Below, piece by piece: positions 9,938 through 17,321 of a DNA stretch of 64,000 nt; positions within the stretch are counted from its first letter, which is position 1, and every line of letters starts with the position of its first letter. The stretch is from Flexithrix dorotheae DSM 6795 (GTDB lineage: Bacteria; Bacteroidota; Bacteroidia; Cytophagales; Flammeovirgaceae): positions 98,762-162,761 of the forward strand of contig NZ_KB903439.1 in assembly GCF_000379765.1 (NCBI RefSeq), read 5' to 3'. The notes under the pieces are model-generated. The model searched no databases, was not told where the DNA came from, and saw only the letters and a program-made list of their open reading frames with translations. A program made the translations under genes and the position numbers.

Positions 9938-9971
9938 ACTTCTCATTTAAGCACATGCTTAAATGAGAAGT
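9938..9971. repeat. perfect 16-bp inverted repeat, 2-nt loop
   Basis: ACTTCTCATTTAAGCA (9938-9953) is exactly repeated in inverse at 9956-9971 with a CA loop. It lies in the 442-bp gap between the sulfatase start and the stop of the next gene, about 210 bp upstream of the sulfatase start. No T-tract follows on either strand, so a terminator is unlikely; a protein-binding operator or a cruciform is equally possible. The remainder of 9730-10171 shows no ORF or other clear signal. Confidence 0.7.
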
Positions 9972-10171
9972 ATCTCGCGCTGGAAACACCCATTTAGGAA
10001 TCCTTAATTTTAAACAAGCTCTAAATGGGTTTGGAAAAAACAACATGACTGGCATGAAAAGGCGAAACCATAACTTTTCATTATTATTCTAAAAGAAAAT
10101 CTACCTTAATAAAACTTTTTGCCCCGGTAGCTTTATTGGTAATTTTCAATAAAATATTTGTTTGAAAGGTA

Positions 10172-10825
10172 TCAGATGGATTCCATGTAATTAATGAGCT
10201 CTACAATATTTTCCTGCTCATTGTATTCTAAATCATTTTGCTTGACATATGCTTTAAATAATTCCTTTTTTTCGGGATATAATTTCATTAGTTGCTTCAG
10301 GTTGGTAAACTTTTTCAGTTTTCCTTCATTTTTGAGCCAATAGAAAGTATATGGTTTTACATCATAATCATCTGGCAGGTTTAAATCATAAAGTCTGCCG
10401 GAAGAATTAATTGCTGAGACATTCTTGACTGCGGTGGTTTCTGTAGTACCGCCAAGTCCTACATCTTTTCCCGGAGGAATCACTTTGCATTTATATTCTG
10501 CAAATAACTCAATATCTGACTGAATGACTAATTCCACAAATTTTTGGTTAAGGGGGATAAATTTTCTTTCGCTTATAAAAATGGTATCAATCTGTTTCAT
10601 CTCATCTCTGCCAATGGCCATTACATTTCCCCTATCCTGGAAAAGCATTTCCTCAGTTATGGAATTATAATTCACTTTAGCTTTATTGATTTTCCCATTT
10701 TTCATTAAAACTGTCCCTTGTGTAAATTCGGGAAAAACGTAGTGCAAAACCTCAATTTCCTTTTCCTGGGAAAAGGAAATTGAGGTTAAAGAACTTAGTA
10801 TCACTAAAAAAAATAAATGTTTCAT
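10172..10825 (-). CDS. secreted protein of unknown function
   Basis: A 217-residue protein whose signal peptide (MKHLFFLVILSSLTSISFS) probably ends before Gln20. The mature N-terminus has a pattern I associate with uncharacterised Bacteroidota periplasmic proteins (TQGTVLMKNGKINKAKVNYN). No enzyme motif is visible. The end of the signal peptide and the first mature codons are encoded by a perfect 19-bp inverted repeat (10748-10787), which would fold into a strong mRNA hairpin at codons 13-26. The gene stands alone. I see nothing that tells its function. Confidence 0.75.
   Translation of the reverse strand: MKHLFFLVILSSLTSISFSQEKEIEVLHYVFPEFTQGTVLMKNGKINKAKVNYNSITEEMLFQDRGNVMAIGRDEMKQIDTIFISERKFIPLNQKFVELVIQSDIELFAEYKCKVIPPGKDVGLGGTTETTAVKNVSAINSSGRLYDLNLPDDYDVKPYTFYWLKNEGKLKKFTNLKQLMKLYPEKKELFKAYVKQNDLEYNEQENIVELINYMESI
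10748..10787. repeat. perfect 19-bp inverted repeat inside a coding region
   Basis: The arms 10748-10766 and 10769-10787 are exact reverse complements separated by TG. The arm on the plus strand reads AACCTCAATTTCCTTTTCC. The structure spans codons 13-26 of the secreted-protein gene, including its predicted signal-peptidase site, and the frame reads through it. A long perfect palindrome in coding sequence is rarely neutral; possible roles are discussed in the findings. Confidence 0.9.
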
Positions 10826-11204
10826 GGAATTTTTAAAATTAAATAAATTCTAGCCTGTAATAAATAGTTAGTCATTTATTCATACTCCATCCGAAAAAGA
10901 AGATCACTTAATAAAAGAGGACCCTTAAAAGGTTTCATTTCCAATTTAAGAATAAAATTCTAATAATAAAGCAGAAAATGAAAAAAAAAATTAAAAACTA
11001 CTAAAAATGGTTACTAAATACTGGTAATAACCCGATGAGGAGTTACAACCATCGAATAACAGGCAGGCATTCAGCATTCCATAATAAAATATGCGGTTAA
11101 TTTTTTAAATAATTTAATTTATGAAATTATTATTCTATAAAATATTTATTATTATGATTTAATTTGTTTAAATAATTAATTTATAAAATTTTAAATTGTC
11201 ATAT
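10826..11204. other. intergenic, extremely AT-rich
   Basis: 379 bp between two minus-strand genes. No ORF or RNA gene is evident. From roughly 11095 to 11200 the sequence is almost only A and T, with a handful of G/C bases, and is rich in TTAAAT/ATTTAA steps. It lies just downstream of the MpaB-like gene stop. No clear terminator hairpin is visible. Confidence 0.5.
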
Positions 11205-12290
11205 TTAGATTTTATTAATCAATTCCATTCTGTTTAAAATTTGATTTTTTATGGTAGAGTAAGGTTGTGCAGGAGGGAATATATATTTTCTGAAAAGTGG
11301 CAATAAGACCATGATTTTTTGTAAGGTTGAATTTCGGTTGGAATCAGAAATGCCTATTACATCTGAAACTTCCTTACCATTCAAGTATGCAATTAATGGC
11401 TGCATAAGAATTTTAGTCCCAGTATTAGGGATGGTATTTTTATAATGTGAAATCAATTGTTTGGTAAGGGATTTTCCTTCCAAAGATGGATAAAACTGGC
11501 GCATTGCAATTTGCTTTTCGAGCCAGAAGGCTCCTTTTAAGCTTGAAGGCAACAAACTTAATTTAATTCCCAGAAGGTAACCCATTACCTTCCAAAAATG
11601 TAGATAAGCTTCCTTTTCGGTAAGGGAAAGTTTCACTCCAATTTTACCCATTGCCTGAAGGAGAATATAGGAAAAAGCCAGATTAGTTCCGGCCATATCT
11701 TCCTGGTTCACGGGGGTTTCCTCTAACTCCTGAATTGCTGGTATTTTTTTGAGGAAATACCTGGCCAGGGCATGCCTCAATCTCACTTGTTTAACCAATA
11801 AAAAACCATCTCCTGAATCATTAAAAGCATTTTCACCCATAATTTCCACTACAAAATATGTAGTATCCAATAATCTCAACTCCGTATTTTTTCTTATTTT
11901 TTCAGTATGGTATAAAGCTGTCGCTCCTTTAGCCCCAGCATAGCAATAAGGCAATGAAACCGTTCCCAAAACGAATAAAAAATCATTAGCCCGCTTTCTA
12001 AATAATTCTCCGGCAATTTTCATTTGACTGGAATTTACCCATTCGGGAAGCTGATTATTGGATTCTAAGAAAGACCGAAGTTTTTCATTTGTGATTTTCA
12101 GCAAGGCTATATCCTTAAAAGTTCTGGCCTTGAAAACCTTATATAACTCTTCTTTTTTACCAACCTCCATCAATTCCTCTATGATGGCATCAGCTTCCTG
12201 ATCTCCTACCTGGCGAAAGGCATCCAGTTCTTCATTTGAAGGAAGAAACTTGTGCGAGGTTTTATCGGGTTTTAAGGCAGAATTAATCAT
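11205..12290 (-). CDS. MpaB/DUF2236 family oxygenase-like protein
   Basis: I start the gene at the ATG at 12290. The frame stays open upstream through a TTG (12308) and into the adjacent repeat element, but no earlier ATG exists. The protein is about 361 residues. The pattern FRKRANDFLFVLGTVSLPYCYAGAKGA, then VRLRHALARYFL with an invariant-type His, and later QEDMAGTNLAFSYILLQAMGKIG matches the DUF2236 family, which includes fungal MpaB and rubber/latex-clearing oxygenases that bind b-type haem. The substrate is unknown. The gene lies directly behind repeat copy B, whose TAATTTTG motif points toward it, so its promoter may be supplied by that element (inference). The family call is good; the oxygenase activity is inferred from the family. 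Confidence 0.75.
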   Translation of the reverse strand: MINSALKPDKTSHKFLPSNEELDAFRQVGDQEADAIIEELMEVGKKEELYKVFKARTFKDIALLKITNEKLRSFLESNNQLPEWVNSSQMKIAGELFRKRANDFLFVLGTVSLPYCYAGAKGATALYHTEKIRKNTELRLLDTTYFVVEIMGENAFNDSGDGFLLVKQVRLRHALARYFLKKIPAIQELEETPVNQEDMAGTNLAFSYILLQAMGKIGVKLSLTEKEAYLHFWKVMGYLLGIKLSLLPSSLKGAFWLEKQIAMRQFYPSLEGKSLTKQLISHYKNTIPNTGTKILMQPLIAYLNGKEVSDVIGISDSNRNSTLQKIMVLLPLFRKYIFPPAQPYSTIKNQILNRMELINKI

Positions 12291-12336
12291 GCTTGTTGAA
12301 CAACCCAAATTGGGAAAATGTTTTCTAAAAGCATAA

Positions 12337-12451
12337 TTAAATAGTAATTCAAAATTATTCGTGTATTATTCTGCCATAAATTCTGAGACTGATAGAGAGA
12401 TTACATTTTCTCGTAAATAATAGTACCCCGGTGTGGAGCACTGGTGCTTAA
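12337..12451 (-). repeat. dispersed TTAA-bounded repeat, copy B
   Basis: On the minus strand this reads TTAAGCACCAGTGCTCCACA, then a GTAATCTCTCTATCAG core, an internal variation after TCAG, and TAATTTTGAATTACTATTTAA. TTAA marks both ends. The 3' end is 46 bp upstream of the ATG of the co-oriented MpaB-like gene, and the gene frame is open into the element. Its TAATTTTG matches the Bacteroidota -7 promoter consensus TAnnTTTG. Confidence 0.85.
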
Positions 12452-12774
12452 AATTAAATATCCTTGCAATTATAAAAGTATCCGATCCTGAATTACGCCA
12501 AGCATCTTTTTGTGAAAGTTTTTTTTTCACCAAATACCAAATTTATATGCCGGGAAATTATTGGGCAATTGGATTGAATAATTTAAATACTACTAACACA
12601 AATGTTTCATATTTTCCAAAATATGGAGATTTGAGCCATTTGTTAAAACATTTGAAACATTACTTCTTTTATCCCACAGCGATTTCCCTTCCTTTGTTTT
12701 CTCCAGACTAACCCTGATCCTCACATAGGTAATTGTCTGGAAAATGAAGTACTACCACCTAAAACTTTTATATC
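12452..12774. other. intergenic region without identifiable gene
   Basis: About 320 bp between repeat copy B and the HExxH gene. A 92-codon plus-strand frame (12433-12711) starts inside the repeat and has no recognisable features, so I do not call it. The promoter of the downstream gene should be in the last 100 bp, but I see no consensus match. Confidence 0.4.
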
Positions 12775-13527
12775 ATGAAATTACTACTCACCACTCTAAT
12801 GATTGGCTATTTTCTTCATTGTAATGTAATTGCCAAAATTAAAAATGGCTACTTTCCAGCCATAAAAGTTGCTGAAAAATGTATTCAAAATCTTGAGTAC
12901 ATTGGCTCAGGAAACCTAAGCCCCGAAAAAAGGGATTTTCTTCAAACCCGAATGAAAATTGCTGAGCAAAAATTAAAACGCCTAAAACAACTCCATCACA
13001 AAACCGAAAAATTAATTGATGCACTCAATACTATCCACCCAATATTATTCCTTCAAATTGACAATATAAAAGATAAGGAGGAAAATATAACAGACGTTTA
13101 TATTAAGGCTGTGGATGTTTCTTTTTTTAAAGGCAAATTTTGGGGGATCACCAACCTGAATCAGTCAAAGGATAATCCTCATGTATATACTTCAGCTTAT
13201 GGAGACAAAACAGTTTGTGTGTCGGTAGTTTACAAATTTCTGGAACAGGCACTTGCTTTTTTAGTACACGAATTAGGCCATGTAAAATATCAGGTTCCCA
13301 ATTTGGCTGATTATGTAAACTATTTTAACAAGACATATAACGATACTTATTTTGGTTATAAAAAGATAAAAAAAGGCCATGCACCTATGGATCCCAGTCA
13401 CATGAGTGTAAGACAAACTGAAAAGGAATTTTACAAGATTTTAATAGCCTATAAAAAAAGTCAAAAAGAGAACAAAAATATTACTGAAAATAAGGAAAAC
13501 CATAAACAAAGGATTTCCTACCAATAA
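12775..13527 (+). CDS. secreted HExxH putative metallopeptidase
   Basis: A 250-residue protein with an N-terminal hydrophobic signal (MKLLLTTLMIGYFLHCNVIA). The segment ALAFLVHELGHVKYQ carries the zinc-binding motif HELGH (His165, Glu166, His169). A third ligand might come from the downstream stretch containing HAPMDPSHM, but that is a guess. The first half is charged and helical. It is a single gene closed by a strong terminator (13540-13593). Protease activity is an inference from the motif alone; the overall family is not one I recognise. Confidence 0.6.
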   Translation: MKLLLTTLMIGYFLHCNVIAKIKNGYFPAIKVAEKCIQNLEYIGSGNLSPEKRDFLQTRMKIAEQKLKRLKQLHHKTEKLIDALNTIHPILFLQIDNIKDKEENITDVYIKAVDVSFFKGKFWGITNLNQSKDNPHVYTSAYGDKTVCVSVVYKFLEQALAFLVHELGHVKYQVPNLADYVNYFNKTYNDTYFGYKKIKKGHAPMDPSHMSVRQTEKEFYKILIAYKKSQKENKNITENKENHKQRISYQ

Positions 13528-13539
13528 TTTTCAGATTTA

Positions 13540-13593
13540 TACAAAATTGATCCATTGATTTCTTATTGTAGGAATCAATGGACCAATTTTGTA
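13540..13593 (+). terminator. long-stem intrinsic terminator
   Basis: The 21-bp arms 13540-13560 and 13573-13593 pair with a single mismatch around a 12-nt loop, starting 12 bp after the stop of the HExxH gene. A T-tract is only partial (GTATTTA). The stem length and position make termination the simplest reading. Confidence 0.75.
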
Positions 13594-13923
13594 TTTACTA
13601 TTCTGATTCATTTTAAGTTTGATATTAAACTTTGCCGGAATCCGATAATCCAAATAGGTAAGTCTGAGCATCGCTTGCATTAAAGTGACCCAGCCTTCTA
13701 TTTTGTGCTGAAGGAGGAAAAGGAAGAATAAAATAAATGATGAAATCAAATGATGATTTATTATTTTTGTAGTAGGAAAATGTAGACAGAAACTTTTTAA
13801 AATGAATATTTACCTAGATAATAAAATTAAGTTTACGTCATTAATGAAAGGAAGACTCAAACAATTCCAAAGAACTTTTGTATCAAATAAACCATTTATT
13901 TTTTAATCAAACCTTAATCTAGT

Positions 13924-14793
13924 ATGGCCGCGGAAGGTAAGGAAATTACAATTTTAGATACGTTAAAACATTTTATTACTCCACTTACAAAAGAGGAGTT
14001 GGAGCTTTTGGAGAACAATATCCTTGAAGCCGGATGTAGAGACCCTTTAGTGGTTTGGGAAAATAATGATAAGTATGTTTTAATTGATGGACACAACCGA
14101 TATCAGATTTGCCAAAAACACGGGGTTGATTTCAAACTCGAAGTTAAAACTTTCAAAAATATTGATCAGGTAAAGGACTGGATGATTGACAACCAACTAG
14201 GACGAAGAAACCTCAATCCATTCCAACTTAGTTACTTCAGAGGGTTCAAATATGAGCGAATGAAAAAGAAAAAAGGGGGGTATCAATATGTAAAGTTGAA
14301 AGACCAGAAAGGCCCTTTGACATCAGAATTACTTGCAGATGTCTTTAAAGTCAGTAAAAATACTATCAAAAGGGACGCTCAATTTACTAAAGGTTTGGAA
14401 TTAATAGCCAAAAGTAATCCTGTACTTAAAAACAAAATTTTGTCGGGAGACATCAGGGTCAACAGGGCTGAAGTGCAGTTAATTTCAGAGGCCGATGGCA
14501 AGACCAGGATTCATAATGAAAAGGACTTAAGGCTTAAAGCTAAAAGAATTAAGGACAAAAAAATGGAAGCCAGTCTTACCGAAGTGATGCAGGAAGAAAC
14601 CAGAAATATCTCTGCAGAATGGGATGAAAGAGGTGATGTTTTTATGCAAAGAGATGAATTACTGAAAAGTATAAAAGCGAATATCCTTTCCAGTATGAAC
14701 AGGGTAATTAATGATCAGGATAAAAAATCAATGAAGGAATTGGAAGATTTAGTGAAGAAACTGAACAAACTGGTTTTCCAATATGCCAAGTAG
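13924..14793 (+). CDS. orphan ParB/Srx-fold DNA-binding protein
   Basis: A 289-residue protein clearly paralogous to the ParB at 28789. It has the N-terminal ParB/sulfiredoxin domain (VLIDGHNRYQIC, VKDWMIDNQLGRRNLNPFQLSYFRGFKYE), an HTH segment (SELLADVFKVSKNTIKRDAQF) and a charged C-terminal helical region. The codon just before AGT-ATG is a stop, so the ATG at 13924 is fixed. It starts directly at the ParB domain and lacks the roughly 40-residue basic N-terminal extension of the partition ParB, the region that in many plasmid ParBs contacts ParA. No parA is adjacent. It may be a site-specific regulator, an accessory partition or incompatibility factor, or a relic of a second replicon. Terminated at 14819-14857. 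Confidence 0.85.
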   Translation: MAAEGKEITILDTLKHFITPLTKEELELLENNILEAGCRDPLVVWENNDKYVLIDGHNRYQICQKHGVDFKLEVKTFKNIDQVKDWMIDNQLGRRNLNPFQLSYFRGFKYERMKKKKGGYQYVKLKDQKGPLTSELLADVFKVSKNTIKRDAQFTKGLELIAKSNPVLKNKILSGDIRVNRAEVQLISEADGKTRIHNEKDLRLKAKRIKDKKMEASLTEVMQEETRNISAEWDERGDVFMQRDELLKSIKANILSSMNRVINDQDKKSMKELEDLVKKLNKLVFQYAK

Positions 14794-14818
14794 ATTGTTT
14801 TGAATTTGAATAATTGAT

Positions 14819-14857
14819 AAAATCCTTATTTCCGATATTAGCGGAAGTAAGGATTTT
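14819..14857 (+). terminator. intrinsic terminator after orphan ParB gene
   Basis: AAAATCCTTATTTCCG (14819-14834) pairs with CGGAAGTAAGGATTTT (14842-14857), with one G-T wobble and a 7-nt loop, followed by TTT. It sits 25 bp after the stop codon. The remaining gap to 15112 is AT-rich and shows no gene. Confidence 0.85.
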
Positions 14858-15112
14858 TTTATTAGAATTTTCCTTCTTTCAAAAAAAACTACAATTAAAA
14901 TAAAATTTCTTTAATATTTGATGCTTAGGTGTTAAATTCTTTAATTCGACAATATTAAAGTATAAAAATAAAATTCCATTCTTCAGTTTCCTTTCCATGG
15001 ATATACCAAAGTCTGATTGACAAAGTAATTACCAAATTGAATTTATTCTACCTGAAAATATTGGTAAGTGTTTTGAAGTTAAAAGTTTTGAACTAAATCC
15101 TGAACTTTAAAA

Positions 15113-16483
15113 ATGCCACCTTCACTCATTAAAATTTTACTTTTATTTCCATTTTTAACCTATCTTCATCTTCCATTAATTGCTGCTGATGATACAAGTC
15201 TGCAGGAGGCCATTTCTAAAAAACTTGTACAGGTAAAAATAAAAGGCAAAGGTTGTTATAGGGGAGAATGTCTGGAAATTGTAGTGACTAATAAATCTTC
15301 TTACAGGCTAAACCTTGCAGTTGAACCCGGAAGTATTTTTTTAAGCGACAATGATTGGGTTCAGGATTTAATAGTAGTGAAAAGACTTGCTTTTAAACTC
15401 AATCCAAATGCCACGGCATCATTTGTATTAGAAACCATGTGCACACAATTGAAAAATGCAGGACCCGACACCGATGAACTTTATCATTTAGGAACTTTGG
15501 CAAAAGGTTATCTTTTGCAACTAACCAAATTGATTGATGCAGAAAATTACCAGACAAGTACCGCACAATCTGCTGTTTGGGCTATAACTGATGGAAATTC
15601 TATAGGTGAAATTTATGGCCAGGATACAACCATGGTGAAGGAATTATGTAAAGTGGTAAGTGAAGCTACCGGCCAACCATGCACTGGTAAAAATCTGCAA
15701 CCCAGAAATCACAGCATTACTTCCATTAAAACCAGCCTTGAATGTTTGATTCCCGATTATGCTGAAAACCTATCCCTCACCATGTATGATGAAAATGGAA
15801 ATCGAATAAGGTCCTATTTTTCAGAAAAAGACCTGCAACCCGGGTTCTACCAATTTAAAATTGGGATGAACCATACACTGGGAGATTCTGCCAGATTTAA
15901 CCTAAAACTGGAAACTACTGCTAGAATCATTTCTGAGAAACAAGTTGTGATTTCTGATACCATTATCAAACTACAGGAAATGAAAACAGAACAATTTGTA
16001 ACCTACGAGCTTCCTGAAGATACTAAAGCCAGTGTTGGAGTTTATGATGAAAATGATCAACTCTACATTTTACTGGCAGATCATAAACTTTTGCCAAAAG
16101 GATTTAATAAATCCATTTTCCAAAGTGGCCGATCATTGCCCTTTGGGAAAAAATATTTCCTTAAAGTAAAAGCAGATGGAAAAACCATTGTTGCACAAGA
16201 ATTCCACCTGGAGGCGGATGATGCGAAAAGATATGCCCCTATAGTTAAAAGAGGGATCTTAAAATGTCAGCTTAAAGCTCCTGTGGAGGGAGCAAAACTG
16301 GCTGTTTACGATGAAAATAATCAGATAATTTGGGTAGTATTTGAAAATAGTTACCTTGGTCACGGTTATAAAAACCTTCAGTATGTATTCAAGCACCAAA
16401 AAGGACCTGAAGCAGCTTTTAAAGTCAAACTAAGTGATAAGGAAGGTAACATCATCAAGGAAGACTGTATCAATTGTCAATAG
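15113..16483 (+). CDS. secreted protein with three ~86-residue YDEN repeats
   Basis: A 456-residue protein with a signal peptide ending near PLIAADD. Residues about 30-195 form an N-terminal domain with CYRGECLEIVVTNKSSY. The C-terminal half contains three degenerate tandem units, each with a YDEN motif (Tyr225, Tyr311, Tyr399) followed by a hydrophobic strand, an LxxG or LGHG turn and a closing FxLK/FxVK strand, spaced 86 and 88 residues apart. The units look like beta-sandwich modules. Cys residues near the end (EDCINC) could form a disulfide. I do not recognise a family. Export is supported; there is no T9SS sorting domain. Terminated at 16511-16550. Confidence 0.75.
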   Translation: MPPSLIKILLLFPFLTYLHLPLIAADDTSLQEAISKKLVQVKIKGKGCYRGECLEIVVTNKSSYRLNLAVEPGSIFLSDNDWVQDLIVVKRLAFKLNPNATASFVLETMCTQLKNAGPDTDELYHLGTLAKGYLLQLTKLIDAENYQTSTAQSAVWAITDGNSIGEIYGQDTTMVKELCKVVSEATGQPCTGKNLQPRNHSITSIKTSLECLIPDYAENLSLTMYDENGNRIRSYFSEKDLQPGFYQFKIGMNHTLGDSARFNLKLETTARIISEKQVVISDTIIKLQEMKTEQFVTYELPEDTKASVGVYDENDQLYILLADHKLLPKGFNKSIFQSGRSLPFGKKYFLKVKADGKTIVAQEFHLEADDAKRYAPIVKRGILKCQLKAPVEGAKLAVYDENNQIIWVVFENSYLGHGYKNLQYVFKHQKGPEAAFKVKLSDKEGNIIKEDCINCQ

Positions 16484-16510
16484 TAATGGACTGTATTTCC
16501 TAATACTGAA

Positions 16511-16550
16511 ATGAACAGGCAAAATAAATTGATTATTTTGCCTGTTTCAC
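16511..16550 (+). terminator. intrinsic terminator
   Basis: ATGAACAGGCAAAATAA pairs with TTATTTTGCCTGTTTCA (one bulge) around a short loop, 27 bp after the YDEN-repeat gene. T-rich sequence follows (CTTTTATGG). Confidence 0.75.
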
Positions 16551-16630
16551 TTTTATGGTTGAAAGTTAAATATCGAAAACTGGTCATTTCCATAGATGGA
16601 AACTGTTTTAATCCATTCGATTGATTAATT

Positions 16631-17236
16631 TTAAAACCTCATTTTTTTAAAATAATACAACTTATCCTCTTCCGTAATCTCTCTAAATACTCTGCAGGGA
16701 TTACCCATGGCAATTACATTTGGAGGAATATCCTTGGTTACTACGCTTCCAGCTCCGATCACACTATTCTCCCCAATTTTTATCCCGGGGTTAATCACTA
16801 CATTTCCTCCAATCCATACATTATCACCAATGGAAATTGGGGCAGCAAATTCATATTCTTCTTTTCGTGGCATAGGGTGAACTGGATGACCAGCCGCATA
16901 TATACCTACATTCGGGGCTAATAGTACATTATCTCCAATTTCAACACGGGCACAATCCAGAATGACACAATTATAATTGGCAAAAAAATTCTCTCCGATA
17001 TGGATATTGTAACCATAATCACATCGAAATAGGTTTTCAATCACAAAGTTTTCACCAGTTTTTCCAAATAACTTTTTAATCAGTTCCTTTCCCCTTTCGG
17101 TTTCATCTGGTGGAAGGTTATTAAATTCCCAGACCAGTCTTTTTGCCGCAGTTCTTTCTTCAATAAGCTCCGGAACAAAAGCTTTATAAGGTTTACCAGC
17201 AAGCATTTTTTCTTTCTCCGATAGTTTGTTATCCAT
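16631..17236 (-). CDS. maa: maltose/galactoside O-acetyltransferase-like (hexapeptide repeat)
   Basis: About 201 residues. An N-terminal Mac domain (SEKEKMLAGKPYKAFVPELIEER) is followed by a left-handed beta-helix of hexapeptide repeats (IHIGENFFANYNCVILDCARVEIGDNVLLAPNVGIYAAGHPV, here only described) and the C-terminal GAGSVVTKDIPPNVIAMGNP. The catalytic His is in AAGHPV. Family members acetylate sugars with acetyl-CoA in the cytoplasm. I prefer the ATG at 17236 over the one at 17242, because the earlier ATG falls inside the terminator hairpin of the upstream ABC permease gene. The exact sugar acceptor is not determinable. Confidence 0.88.
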   Translation of the reverse strand: MDNKLSEKEKMLAGKPYKAFVPELIEERTAAKRLVWEFNNLPPDETERGKELIKKLFGKTGENFVIENLFRCDYGYNIHIGENFFANYNCVILDCARVEIGDNVLLAPNVGIYAAGHPVHPMPRKEEYEFAAPISIGDNVWIGGNVVINPGIKIGENSVIGAGSVVTKDIPPNVIAMGNPCRVFREITEEDKLYYFKKMRF

Positions 17237-17239
17237 AAA

Positions 17240-17280
17240 CATCTAAATTAAGGTCAACTTATTTAACCTTAATTTAGATG
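17240..17280 (-). terminator. intrinsic terminator between permease and acetyltransferase genes
   Basis: CATCTAAATTAAGGT (17240-17254) is the exact reverse complement of 17266-17280, a 15-bp stem with an 11-nt loop, about 40 bp past the ABC permease stop. One arm abuts the acetyltransferase start, so it could also control that gene's leader. Confidence 0.7.
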
Positions 17281-17321
17281 TTTCAACTTTAAATCCATAA
17301 AAATTATTAAAGTAAGGAAAA

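Noticed and set aside
12433..12711. 92-codon plus-strand frame beginning inside repeat copy B
   Set aside because: The start codon lies within the repeat, composition is not protein-like, and there is no signal, motif or neighbour to support it.
13537..13749. 70-codon minus-strand frame after the HExxH gene
   Set aside because: It runs through the terminator hairpin of the convergent gene and has no recognisable feature.
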